This document shows positions 46,600-55,308 of a stretch of 64,000 nucleotides of DNA, in pieces; positions within the stretch are counted from its first letter, which is position 1; each line of letters opens with the position of its first letter. Below the pieces are notes generated by a model. It made no database searches. It was not told the origin of the DNA and was given only the letters and a program-made list of their open reading frames with translations. Origin of the DNA: Betaproteobacteria bacterium (GTDB lineage Bacteria > Pseudomonadota > Gammaproteobacteria > Burkholderiales > Rhodocyclaceae); NCBI GenBank assembly GCA_009782565.1, contig WRIU01000002.1, positions 124,001 through 188,000 of the forward strand, written 5' to 3'. The translations under genes and the position numbers were made by a program.

Positions 46600-46884
46600 G
46601 TGATTCACTCGTTTGCCTGTCTGGATACCGAGTCGCTTTTTTATAGCTTGCCGGTGCCTCGATTCAGGAACATTGAACGGGTAGCGCGGCGTAAATTGTT
46701 GCAATTGCATGCGGCAACCGATCTGGCTTGCCTGAGGATTCCACCCGGCAATCGGCTCGAAGCCTTGAAAGGATGCCGCAGGGGGCAACATAGCATCCGC
46801 ATCAACGACCAGTGGCGTATCTGCTTTGTTTGGCGCAAGGATGGTGCGTATCAGGTTGAGATTGTGGATTATCATCAGGAGTAG
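46600..46884 (+). CDS. higB: RelE/HigB-type toxin
   Basis: 94 residues from the GTG at 46600 (AAGGATGG upstream); the frame extends to 46483 but without family similarity. SLPVPRFRNIERVARRKLLQL, the RLEALKGCRRGQHSIRINDQ block and WRICFVWRKDGAYQVEIVDY match the HigB plasmid-maintenance killer family, ribosome-dependent mRNA interferases. Toxin first, antitoxin second with a 3-bp gap: the higBA order. Codon bias is more mixed than in the neighbours, which fits a mobile addiction module. Confidence 0.9.
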   Translation: MIHSFACLDTESLFYSLPVPRFRNIERVARRKLLQLHAATDLACLRIPPGNRLEALKGCRRGQHSIRINDQWRICFVWRKDGAYQVEIVDYHQE

Positions 46885-46887
46885 AAA

Positions 46888-47202
46888 ATGACAAAAACAA
46901 GATTGCTGGACGAGATTCATCCTGGCGAAATTTTGCTGGAGGAATTCATGAAGCCGATGGGTATCACGGCGCGTCAACTTGCGGCAGACATTGACGTTTC
47001 CCCGAGCCGGATCAGTGATCTGGTGCATGGCACACGGCCTATTACCCCGGATACCGCCCTGCGCCTGGGGCTGTTCTTTGGCGTGGATCCGCGATTCTGG
47101 ATGAATCTGCAAAACGAATTCGACATGCGCGTGATAACACGCGAAATGAAAGACAAAATAGCTGCCCGGGTGCGTGTTTTTCGTCATCCGGCCGTTGCCT
47201 GA
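46888..47202 (+). CDS. higA: HigA-type antitoxin (HTH, XRE)
   Basis: 104 residues. The HTH covers about 24-72: MGITARQLAADIDVSPSRIS, DLVHGTRPITPDTALRLG; the N-terminal IHPGEILLEEFM is typical of HigA. It neutralises HigB and should bind the palindrome at 46545-46559. A short stem with a T-run (CGGC/GCCG then TTTTT, 47300-47317) just after the gene could end transcription, but it is weak. Confidence 0.92.
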   Translation: MTKTRLLDEIHPGEILLEEFMKPMGITARQLAADIDVSPSRISDLVHGTRPITPDTALRLGLFFGVDPRFWMNLQNEFDMRVITREMKDKIAARVRVFRHPAVA

Positions 47203-47321
47203 ATCCTTCGCTTTTCGGGCACTCATCCGGGGTAAGGAGTGGGGTCAGGCATAATTCTCATCGTTTTATGGTGAGACAACTCAAAATTCTTCCCAGGCGG
47301 CGATTTTTGCCGTTTTTCCCC

Positions 47322-47337
47322 TGGCAAGGTTCTTGCA
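47322..47337 (+). promoter_or_regulatory. Sigma-54 (-24/-12) promoter of flgK
   Basis: TGGCAAGGTTCTTGCA: eleven of twelve defined positions of TGGCACG-N4-TTGCA are met (the C at position 6 is A). It lies 35 bp upstream of the flgK ATG, so transcription would start near 47349. Confidence 0.8.
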
Positions 47338-47371
47338 ATACATGGGCAGGAACGTTTTTCGGGGAAACATC

Positions 47372-49327
47372 ATGGCAGGCTTGCTCAATATCGGGCTGAC
47401 AGGTGTCAACGCCGCGCAGGGACAACTGATTACCACCAGCCACAATATCGCCAACGCGAGTACGCCCGGTTTTCACCGCCAGCGTGTGATCCAAAGCAAC
47501 CAAACGCCGTATTTTTCCGGCGTGGGTTTCTTCGGAACGGGTACGCGGATGATGGCTGTGACCCGCGCTTACGACCAGTTTCTTGAAAACCAGGTACTGA
47601 GCACGGATACGCGCAGATGCGAATACGCGGCCTACGCCGTGCAAATCCGGCAGATCGACAATATGCTCGCCGACCCCACCGTTGGGCTTTCTCCAGCGAT
47701 GGACGCATTTTTTGCCGGGGTGCGGGAGGTTGCCGCCGATCCGACGAATCTGGCGACGCGGCAGTCCTTGCTGTCTGTCGCGCAGGCATTGGTGGGGCGT
47801 TTTCATACGCTGGATGGCCGCTTGACCGAAATCCGCGAAGGCGTGGAGTACGACATCCGCGCCACGGTCGATCAGATCAATACGCTGGCCAATGACATTG
47901 CCGAACTCAATCAGCGCATCGTGATCGCACAAGCGGCAGGTTCCAATAAACCGGCCAATGATTTGTTGGATCAACGCTGGGAGTTGGTGAGTCAACTCAA
48001 CCAGTTGATTCAGGTAACAACGAAGGAGCAGTCCGACGGTACGCTTACCGTCATGATCGGCTCCGGGCAATGCTTGGTGCAGAGCAATCAGGCCACCAAA
48101 TTGGGGACGATAGCGGCCAAAAACGATCCGCAACGCTACGAAGTGGCCATCCTCCCGCGCAACGGGACACCCATCGAGATTCCCGAACGCTTGATTACCG
48201 GCGGACAACTCGCAGGGCTGCTCGAATTCAGGCGCGAATCGCTCGATAGCACGCAAAACCGGCTTGGGATGATCGCGGTGTCAATCGCTTCCGCTTTCAA
48301 TAATCAGCAAAAACTCGGCGTCGATCTGGGCGGGGCGCTGGGGCTGGATTTTTTCAGCCTGTCCGAACCTCGGGTTGTGCCCAATAACGCCGCTGTAGTG
48401 AGTTTCGATTTCGATACCGATCCTCTTGCCGACGACATCGCGAACCTTGGCCTTCTGACCGATGCTGATTACGAATTGCGGTACGACGGTGCGAACTACG
48501 TTATTACCAATTTGAGTACCAAGGTCAGTAAAACTCTGGCTGCGCCTGTGGATACTTTTGAAGGCTTGCAGATCGATCTCACCGGTTCCGCGCTCACAGC
48601 GGGACAGACCGCCCTTATCCAGCCTACGCGATACATGGCGCGCGACATCTCGCTGGCGATCAACGACCCGCGCCAGATTACCGCAGGTTGCCCGGTCATC
48701 GGCGATGTGCCGACCACCAATGCCGGAACCGGCAAATTGTCGGACGTCGTGATGAGCAACGTGGATGGCGTGATCGGAATCTGGAATCTGGAACTGACCT
48801 ACAGCGGCGGGAACTTGACAATGAACCCGGCTGCCGGGTTCACCATTTCTTCGACGGCTTTCAATCCGGCGGCCAATTCATCGGGCAAGACATTTACTGT
48901 GACTGGCCCAGGCGGGTTTGAGTTTTCATTCACCCTCTCAGGTACGCCCCAGGATGGCGACACTTTCAACCTGCGCCCCACGGAAGCGGGCATTGCAGAC
49001 AACCGCAACGCCAACATGCTCGTCGGGCTGCAAACTGCCAAGCTGCTGTTCAACAACGGGTTAGGTGCGCCGACGGGCACGATAGACAGCGCATATTCGC
49101 AACTGGTGAACAAGGTCGGCAACAAGACTCACGAAGTGCAGACCAATGAACTCACCCAGACCACGCTTTATGAGCAGGCATGTGAGGCGCGTGACGCACT
49201 TTCTGCCGTCAATCTCGATGAAGAAGCCGCCAATCTCATCCGTTATCAACAGGCATACCAGGCATCCGGCAGGGTGATGTCCATCGCGCAACGCCTGTTC
49301 GACGAAATCATTTCCATCGTGCGTTGA
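47372..49327 (+). CDS. flgK: Flagellar hook-associated protein 1 (FlgK)
   Basis: Hook-filament junction protein; 651 residues from ATG 47372 (GGGGA six bases upstream). The N-terminal MAGLLNIGLTGVNAAQGQLITTS and NIANASTPGFHRQRV are diagnostic; the C-terminal coiled region ends with DEEAANLIRYQQAYQASGRV and the final FDEIISIV. The central part (about 330-540) is variable. Exported by the flagellar type III system. flgL follows at once; other flagellar genes must lie elsewhere. Confidence 0.96.
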   Translation: MAGLLNIGLTGVNAAQGQLITTSHNIANASTPGFHRQRVIQSNQTPYFSGVGFFGTGTRMMAVTRAYDQFLENQVLSTDTRRCEYAAYAVQIRQIDNMLADPTVGLSPAMDAFFAGVREVAADPTNLATRQSLLSVAQALVGRFHTLDGRLTEIREGVEYDIRATVDQINTLANDIAELNQRIVIAQAAGSNKPANDLLDQRWELVSQLNQLIQVTTKEQSDGTLTVMIGSGQCLVQSNQATKLGTIAAKNDPQRYEVAILPRNGTPIEIPERLITGGQLAGLLEFRRESLDSTQNRLGMIAVSIASAFNNQQKLGVDLGGALGLDFFSLSEPRVVPNNAAVVSFDFDTDPLADDIANLGLLTDADYELRYDGANYVITNLSTKVSKTLAAPVDTFEGLQIDLTGSALTAGQTALIQPTRYMARDISLAINDPRQITAGCPVIGDVPTTNAGTGKLSDVVMSNVDGVIGIWNLELTYSGGNLTMNPAAGFTISSTAFNPAANSSGKTFTVTGPGGFEFSFTLSGTPQDGDTFNLRPTEAGIADNRNANMLVGLQTAKLLFNNGLGAPTGTIDSAYSQLVNKVGNKTHEVQTNELTQTTLYEQACEARDALSAVNLDEEAANLIRYQQAYQASGRVMSIAQRLFDEIISIVR

Positions 49328-49347
49328 GCCAGGCAAAGGAGACGGTC

Positions 49348-50541
49348 ATGCGCGTCAGCACCAACATGATCTACGACAAGGGAGTCGGCACAATCCAGCA
49401 ACTCTGGGCGAGCCTTCTTCATGCCCAGCAGGAAGTCGCCACGGGACGCCGTGTACTCACCCCGGCGGACGACCCCATCGCGGCCTCGCGCGCGCTGGAC
49501 GTCACCAAGTCGCGCGTCATCAACGCGCAATACAAGACGAACCTGGATACCTCCACCGACAATCTCAGGCTGTTGGAAAACAAGCTCATGGGCATGGGCG
49601 AGATACTGCAATACATGCGAGAAAGCGCCTTGGGCGCAGGCGACGGCATCCTCACCCAAAATGAACTCGGCTTTATCGTCACCGACATGCGTAACCAGTT
49701 CGACTCGCTGCTCGCGCTCTCGAACACGCAGGATGTTTCCGGCAACTACCTGTTCTCCGGCTACCGCGCAGACGTTCAGCCATTCCAGGGCGCTTACGGA
49801 GACGTTCATTACGAAGGGGACCAGGGGATGCGGACCATCCAGGTTTCCTCCTCGCGCTTCATGCCGGTGAGCCTGCCCGGCTCCGATGTATTCGACAACA
49901 CGCGGACGATGAATGGGGCGATCAACACCTTTGGCGCAACGGGCAACAGCGCCGGGGCCAGCATTGCCGTCAGCTTCAGTTCGAGCCCTCCGGCGCTTGC
50001 CGATACCGGGCATCGCTATGAAATCAATTTTGACGGCACGGACTACAGCGTCATCGAATACCAGCCGGGCAACCCCACGCCCGTCCCCGTCCTCACCGCA
50101 CCGAGCGGAACCACTACCCTCAGCTTCAACGGTATCGACGTGGACGTTAGCGGCTTCACGACTGCCGATGATTCCTTTGAGGTGTTCGTCGCCTCGAAAA
50201 ACATCTTCACCAATCTTGCCCTCTTCATCGACACCCTGGAAAAACCGGGTTCGAGCGGGGTGATCAGCGGGGTCAGTTTTGCCCTCAACAGCATCGACAA
50301 CGCGCTCGACACCGAACTGCGGGTGCGCGCCCAAGTGGGTTCCCAACTGGTCGAACTCGAACAGTTGAGCAACATCAACACCGACATGGACATCCAGTAC
50401 GCCGATACCCTCAACCGCCTGGAAGGCTGCGACTACGCCGAAGCCATTTCAAGGCTCACCCGGCTGCAAACCCATCTCGAAGCTTCACAGTTGTCTTTCA
50501 TGCGTCTCAGCGGGCTATCGCTCTTCAACTACCTGCAATGA
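49348..50541 (+). CDS. flgL: Flagellar hook-associated protein 3 (FlgL)
   Basis: Second junction protein; 397 residues from ATG 49348 (AAAGGAG upstream). MRVSTNMIYDKGVGTIQQL at the N-terminus and LQYADTLNRLEGCDYAEAIS-type sequence at the C-terminus are flagellin-like; RVLTPADDPIAASRALDV near 33 is characteristic. Co-transcribed with flgK, 20 bp apart. A lipoprotein gene overlaps its stop or starts 23 bp later. Confidence 0.95.
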   Translation: MRVSTNMIYDKGVGTIQQLWASLLHAQQEVATGRRVLTPADDPIAASRALDVTKSRVINAQYKTNLDTSTDNLRLLENKLMGMGEILQYMRESALGAGDGILTQNELGFIVTDMRNQFDSLLALSNTQDVSGNYLFSGYRADVQPFQGAYGDVHYEGDQGMRTIQVSSSRFMPVSLPGSDVFDNTRTMNGAINTFGATGNSAGASIAVSFSSSPPALADTGHRYEINFDGTDYSVIEYQPGNPTPVPVLTAPSGTTTLSFNGIDVDVSGFTTADDSFEVFVASKNIFTNLALFIDTLEKPGSSGVISGVSFALNSIDNALDTELRVRAQVGSQLVELEQLSNINTDMDIQYADTLNRLEGCDYAEAISRLTRLQTHLEASQLSFMRLSGLSLFNYLQ

Positions 50542-50564
50542 GAAACCGAGGGAGTCATGAGGCC

Positions 50565-51065
50565 ATGAACCGCGCCGCTCGATACAGTGTGCTCCTGCTG
50601 CCCATCGCGCTTGCCGCGTGCAGCGGGCTTGGCAATGCCGTCAAGGAAAGCGCCGGCTCCGTCAAACAGACCGTCAAGGAGTCTCCCGGCCCAACGGCGG
50701 GCGCCGTGGGCGGGCTATGGATGCTGCAACAGCTCGGCTACCTCAAACCGGAATATCTCGCGGGCGCTCTCATCGCCTACAGCATTTACGACCCCTTCGC
50801 GCCCACCTGGGAAATCCGGGTCACGGAACTCGATCCAGGGCATTGCCGCATCGACCTCAACATGAAGCGCCTTGCCACCGGCGGCGACGGCGAAGCGCGC
50901 CAGACGTTCCTGCGCGCCGCCCGCTCACTCACGGAAAAGGGCGGCTACGCCGGTTTTGATGAACTGCGCTACGAGGAAGGCATCGACTCCACCCGTCCTT
51001 TCGCGCATCGCGTCGCCAGCGGAGAAATCCGGTTTGTGAATTCACGGCATTTTCCGGGGCTGTAG
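50565..51065 (+). CDS. Putative lipoprotein of unknown function
   Basis: 166 residues from ATG 50565 (an ATG at 50538 overlapping the flgL stop is an alternative). The lipobox LAAC gives Cys19. The body holds a Lys/Ser repeat-like stretch (KESAGSVKQTVKESPG), one hydrophobic segment (about 62-80) and a soluble C-terminal half with RIDLNMKRLATGGDGEARQ. I do not recognise a family. Its position after flgKL does not by itself show a flagellar role. The gap 51066-51271 shows nothing coding. Confidence 0.65.
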   Translation: MNRAARYSVLLLPIALAACSGLGNAVKESAGSVKQTVKESPGPTAGAVGGLWMLQQLGYLKPEYLAGALIAYSIYDPFAPTWEIRVTELDPGHCRIDLNMKRLATGGDGEARQTFLRAARSLTEKGGYAGFDELRYEEGIDSTRPFAHRVASGEIRFVNSRHFPGL

Positions 51066-51271
51066 AAATTTGAGGCTGTACCCGAATCAGTACCAGTCAA
51101 AAGTAGAAAATTTTGGCTTCACGTTTTTTCTTGCAAGTCGTGTCCTCCCACACTGACGAGCAAATGCAGCAGGCATCATCCACGTCCGTGGGAAAGCGGA
51201 AGCAGGACACAAACTTGTAATACTGAAATGCTAGCTTGGCGACAGAGAGTTAATGGCAAGGAGAACGAGCC

Positions 51272-52049
51272 ATGATAGATGTCGCTGAAATTGTAAATAA
51301 GTATGCTGACAGTCTTTTTTGGCGGCGAAAGAGGTAGCTTGAAAGCATACTTAAAATTCTGCTGTATGAGAAAGAATTCATCGAATTTGATAAGAAATAT
51401 GGGCATCTGAACGGTCTGCAAAGTATCGAACAGACATTTAGGGGCGATTTGCTTTCGCCAATACTGCTGGAGCTGGGACGATTGCGCGAGGTTGCGTTTC
51501 GTGCGGTCGGCGAGGGAAGCGGGCGTCGTCTCGATTTGGACAAATACGACAGAGATTATTATCACTTGCTGCTGTGGGAACCAAAGACGCTGGAAATCAT
51601 CGGCGCTTACCGTTTTGCCCCTGTCGCAGAACAAGTCAAAGAGAAGGGATTGGAAGGGCTATATAGCTACAGCTTGTTCAATTACGGCACAGAAATGGAT
51701 AAAGTCCTAAAACATGGAGTTGAATTGGGACGCAGCTTTATTCAGCCTAAATACTGGGGCAAGCGTGGTTTGGAGTACTTATGGCAAGGCATCGGTGCGT
51801 ATCTTGCCTGTCACCCTGAATGCCCTAAAAAGTACTTTGAGTGAAATGGGTTGCAGCATTCCAACACTATACAGGCAATATACTGAACTCTGCGAACCAG
51901 GCGGAGTGTGGTTCATGGATTTTGGTGTTGATCCCGAATTCAACAATTGCGTGGATGGTCTCGTTGTGGTGGATATTTCCGCCATGAAGCCTTCACGTTA
52001 TCAACGATATATCATACCTCACTTACAAAACATCCAGAAAAGAGCGTGA
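51272..52049 (+). pseudogene. Degenerate GNAT/OlsB-type acyltransferase gene
   Basis: An AAGGAG and ATG at 51272 open a frame MIDVAEIVNKYADSLF that breaks at a T6 tract (51315-51320), runs briefly in another frame (GGERGSLKAYL) and returns at an A4 tract (51353-51356) to read ILLYEKEFIEFDKKYGHLNG. Then LSPILLELGRLREVAFRAVG and YDRDYYHLLLWEPKTLEIIG match GNAT acyltransferases of the ornithine-lipid (OlsB) type. After GIGAYLACHPE the frame changes again; the family's usual C-terminal end continues in frame +1 (SEMGCSIPTLYRQYTELCEP, FGVDPEFNNCVDGLVVVD). Part of the middle seems deleted. Broken by three frame changes, so probably non-functional. Confidence 0.8.
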
Positions 52050-52052
52050 TAC

Positions 52053-52565
52053 TCAGGGGGTTATCCCCAACGGTATTTCGGACTCAATCAAAATCAGAGC
52101 GTCTGACGGGTAGGTGAAGACCCACTCTTTATAATGCTGTTTGCCTCGAAACAGGGCAGAATCCGGTTCAAAACCATCCTGTTTGATGGGGGTTTGCTCC
52201 GACAGTGAATGAATGCCCACGATACGTCCGTTGATGCGTATTACACCCCATTCCGCCTTGTCGGTTATCGGGTCGATAAAAATCTTACGCAAGTGCCGAC
52301 GGATGCCCGGCAGGCGGTCGTCACGCAGCAATTGTTCAAGCGATTCGGGGTATTCGGGTTGTTTGCCATTGGGTGATGACGCTAGGTAGCGTGCAAGCGC
52401 AGTGCGAAACTGTCGGCCAATCGCCAGGAGTTCCTTTTCCTTGTCGCGCCGCGCAGCGGTGGCGGAGATTTCAGCCGATAGCACCGTCGAGATACTCAAT
52501 CCGGCAATCAGCAATAATGTCCAGATATAGCTGAATCCACCCTGATTGCTGGTTTTCGTTCTCAT
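52053..52565 (-). CDS. Minor pseudopilin-like protein lacking Glu5
   Basis: 170 residues, last gene of the secretion operon; its start overlaps the previous stop by one base. The N-terminus NQGGFSYIWTLLLIAGLSIS resembles a prepilin cleavage site (G/F), but position +5 of the mature protein is Trp, not Glu. The soluble part with RRDKEKELLAIGRQFRTALA, LRDDRLPGIRRHLRKIFIDP and AEWGVIRINGRIVGIHS belongs to a recurrent family of type II secretion-associated proteins. It may cap the pseudopilus, as GspK (also without Glu5) does. It converges on the pseudogene with a gap of 3 bp. Confidence 0.75.
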   Translation of the reverse strand: MRTKTSNQGGFSYIWTLLLIAGLSISTVLSAEISATAARRDKEKELLAIGRQFRTALARYLASSPNGKQPEYPESLEQLLRDDRLPGIRRHLRKIFIDPITDKAEWGVIRINGRIVGIHSLSEQTPIKQDGFEPDSALFRGKQHYKEWVFTYPSDALILIESEIPLGITP

Positions 52566-52936
52566 TACAGCGCATCGTAATTTTGCCCATCCTGCATGAG
52601 TCCGCGCGCACCGCTTTTCACATCAACGATGCCTTCTTCCTCATACGAATGGATCAATACCCAGGTTTGTGCGGATTCGGTGATGGGGTCAATGGGGATT
52701 GCGCGTAAATATTTGCCTTCCACCAATTCTTCAAGCTGTCCCGGATAGTGCCCTTTGTCTGCGTGGTATTTGTCAAGTGTCGCGCGCAAGACCTTGAGGT
52801 TTTCCTGCAATACGACATCTTTCGATTTGTCAACCGCGCCGAAGTATCGCGGCAAGGCAATCGTCAAAAGCAGGGCAACGATGCTGAGGACGACGATCAT
52901 CTCGATCAGGGTGAATCCTGCGTACCATTTTTTCAT
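52565..52936 (-). CDS. GspG-like pseudopilin
   Basis: 123 residues. Prepilin motif GFTLIEMIVVLSIVALLLTI near 7 with Glu5. After the helix come RATLDKYHADKGHYPGQLEE and AIPIDPITESAQTWVLI, similar to GspG-fold proteins but shorter and less conserved than the operon's first pseudopilin. It is likely processed by a prepilin peptidase encoded outside the window. It starts 9 bp after the previous gene. Confidence 0.8.
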   Translation of the reverse strand: MKKWYAGFTLIEMIVVLSIVALLLTIALPRYFGAVDKSKDVVLQENLKVLRATLDKYHADKGHYPGQLEELVEGKYLRAIPIDPITESAQTWVLIHSYEEEGIVDVKSGARGLMQDGQNYDAL

Positions 52937-52945
52937 GACCGTTTC

Positions 52946-53425
52946 TTACCAGTCGTTATAAGGAATACCGTTCAGACCGATCCGCCTGGAGGTGGAATAA
53001 ACGTCGAATACATCATCACCTTCGGCGGGGGCATCCGGAGGCGACACATGACTGCGTAGCCCCCAAGGTTTGGCTGGATCAGCCTGATTGCGGGGCAACA
53101 TGGGGTCACGCGGAAGGCGGCGCAGAAAATGGAGTTTCGCGCCAGAAGGGTTAGTTTGATCCTTGACCCCTTCGACAAGTGCGTCGAGTGTAGGCGGATA
53201 GCCGGATTCCCCTTCCGCTGTTGCAATGCGCTCCTGATCCGAGGCGCGTTTCCAGGCATCGATTGCTTCGCGGATCTCAAATAGGGCTGCGCGCAATTCT
53301 CGCTCTTTGCCGCGTTGCAACTCCAGTTGCGCCATCGGGACCGCAATGAGCGCGAGCACGGCGATGATTGCCAGCGTGACCGTCAATTCAATGAACGTAA
53401 AGCCGTATCCGTGGTTGTAAGTCAT
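52946..53425 (-). CDS. Pseudopilin of a type II secretion-like system
   Basis: 159 residues. Prepilin motif GYGFTFIELTVTLAIIAVLA near 6 with Glu at +5. The following helix is Glu/Arg-rich (QLELQRGKERELRAALFEIR). DALVEGVKDQTNPSGAKLHF and FLRRLPRDPMLPR are unusual. The start overlaps the secretin stop (ATGA). It cannot be assigned to GspH, I or J with confidence. Confidence 0.78.
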   Translation of the reverse strand: MTYNHGYGFTFIELTVTLAIIAVLALIAVPMAQLELQRGKERELRAALFEIREAIDAWKRASDQERIATAEGESGYPPTLDALVEGVKDQTNPSGAKLHFLRRLPRDPMLPRNQADPAKPWGLRSHVSPPDAPAEGDDVFDVYSTSRRIGLNGIPYNDW

Positions 53426-55308
53426 TGGTTGTCCAGAATTGGATCCGGCTGTGTTGCGGCAGGGGGGGCGTCACGAGTTTTCGGTTCTTTCGCAGCGGAG
53501 GAAGGCGTTTGCGTTCCGCCCGTGTCGCGCAACTGGAGCGAGGCTGCCCCCATGGAGCTTTCTGTGCCGGATTCGAATTCGGAAGCCTGGATGTCCTGGC
53601 GGCGTATGGTGCGAAGTACGCGGGGCGTGATCGAAAGCAGGATCTCGCTACGTTGCGAATCGTCTTTTTGGCTGCCGAAGAGGCGGTTCAGGACGGGAAG
53701 GTCCCCAAGCAAGGGCATCCTGTTTGCCGTTACCCGATCTTCGTCGCTGATGAGGCCCGCAAGGATTTGCGTCTCTCCGTCCTTGAGCTGCAAAACGGTG
53801 GTCGCGTTGCGTGTGCCGATCTGGTAGGACAAAGTACCTGTCGTCTGGCTCTTGATCTCGCGGACGAGGTTGGAGACTTCCAGGTTAACCTTGATAGCCA
53901 CTTCCTCGTCGAGATAAATGTTTGGCTCAACTTCGAGTTTGAGGCCAACATCGACGTAGTTGACCGACTCCGATACGAATCCCGTGGAGGTCGATGTGGT
54001 GGTAATGACCGGTACGCGGTCGCCAATCTGGATTCTGGCTTTTTCCTTGTTGCGGACCCGGATGCGCGGGTTAGCGAGAATGTTGCTGTTCTGGCGTTCT
54101 TTGCTGGCGTTGATAGTGAGGTTGCCGGTCGTTGATGCGGTCGTTCCGATCATTGAGGAATTCAGTTTGCGTAGGTCGGCAAGCGTTACGACCGAATCCA
54201 ACGGGGAAAGTGTCAGGGTGCCCGGCCACTGAATGCCCAGCTCCATCATTTTCGAGCGTTTCACTTCCAGGATTTCGACTTCGAGCATGACTTCAGGGTC
54301 ATGCTCATCCTGTAGCGCAACGATGCGCTCGGCCATACGGATGGCTTCGGGCGTGTCGCGCATGATAATCAAGCCGAGACGGTCGTCTACGACGATGTTT
54401 TTTGTGCCGATGATGGCTCTGATGGTATTCGCGACGGCCTGCACATTGGCATTGACGAGGTAAAAGCTGCGGATCGTGAGCGTTTGGTAGTCCCTGATCT
54501 TTTCGGGCGTTGCCGGATAGATGAGGATGCTATTTTCGTTCAGGACTTTCTGTTCGAGTTTGTTGGTGGCGAGAACGACGCGCAGAGTGTCTTCTACCGT
54601 CGTGTTTTTGGCAGAGATGGAGGCTCTGGCATCGGGGGGAACATCTTTGTCATAGAAGAAATTCAGGTCGGAGACCTTGGAGATGGCCTCCAGTACGGCG
54701 CGTAACGGCGCGTCGTTGAAACTCAGCGTGATGGGTTTGCGGAAGCGTTCTCCGAGCCGCATTCCGGGGCGTGCGAACTCGGCACGGGCAACCTCGATTT
54801 GCGCTTTCAGACGGAGCGCGGTTTTGTTCGACGGGTTTTCCACCAAGACAGGGCGCAATTTTGCCAAGGCTTCTTCCTGGTTCGACGCCCCGCCTTTTTT
54901 GAACAGGGTTTCCGCTTCGGCAATGATTTGCCGGTGGCGCAGTTCAAGTGCGATCCGGTCGAGTCCCTGACGGGCCATGCTATTTTCCGGATCGAGCGAC
55001 TGAGCGAAGCGCCAGTTTTTTTCGGCCTCGGCAAGCCGTCCGTCACGCCACGCCTGTTCGGCCAGGGACACAGACTGGTTGATAGCAGATGCGCGATGCG
55101 TGGCAAGCGCGATCCGGTATTCGGCATTGTTCGGTTCGGTTTTCACTGCCTCTTCCAGATGCGCGAGGCCGCGTTCGATTTCGCCGGATGCAATGAGCGC
55201 CTGCCCGTCGCGGTATGCTTGTGTGCTTGCACACGCCGACAGGACGACTGCCGCGATAATGATGGATAAATGCCGCAAAAAGCGCGGTACGATTTGCTCT
55301 CGCTTCAT
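53422..55308 (-). CDS. gspD: Secretin with N-terminal TPR region, lipoprotein (GspD/MshL-like)
   Basis: Outer-membrane channel of the secretion system; 628 residues. Lipobox LSAC with Cys26, then TPR-like repeats (about 30-170; ERGLAHLEEAVKTEPNNAEY), a short N0/N1-type domain (about 195-330; PLRAVLEAISKVSDLNFFYD), and a secretin domain (about 345-570) with VPVITTTSTSTGFVSESVNY and LLGDLPVLNRLFGSQ. A Pro/Thr-rich tail ends the protein. Being a lipoprotein itself, it may reach the outer membrane without a separate pilotin. Confidence 0.88.
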   Translation of the reverse strand: MKREQIVPRFLRHLSIIIAAVVLSACASTQAYRDGQALIASGEIERGLAHLEEAVKTEPNNAEYRIALATHRASAINQSVSLAEQAWRDGRLAEAEKNWRFAQSLDPENSMARQGLDRIALELRHRQIIAEAETLFKKGGASNQEEALAKLRPVLVENPSNKTALRLKAQIEVARAEFARPGMRLGERFRKPITLSFNDAPLRAVLEAISKVSDLNFFYDKDVPPDARASISAKNTTVEDTLRVVLATNKLEQKVLNENSILIYPATPEKIRDYQTLTIRSFYLVNANVQAVANTIRAIIGTKNIVVDDRLGLIIMRDTPEAIRMAERIVALQDEHDPEVMLEVEILEVKRSKMMELGIQWPGTLTLSPLDSVVTLADLRKLNSSMIGTTASTTGNLTINASKERQNSNILANPRIRVRNKEKARIQIGDRVPVITTTSTSTGFVSESVNYVDVGLKLEVEPNIYLDEEVAIKVNLEVSNLVREIKSQTTGTLSYQIGTRNATTVLQLKDGETQILAGLISDEDRVTANRMPLLGDLPVLNRLFGSQKDDSQRSEILLSITPRVLRTIRRQDIQASEFESGTESSMGAASLQLRDTGGTQTPSSAAKEPKTRDAPPAATQPDPILDNQ

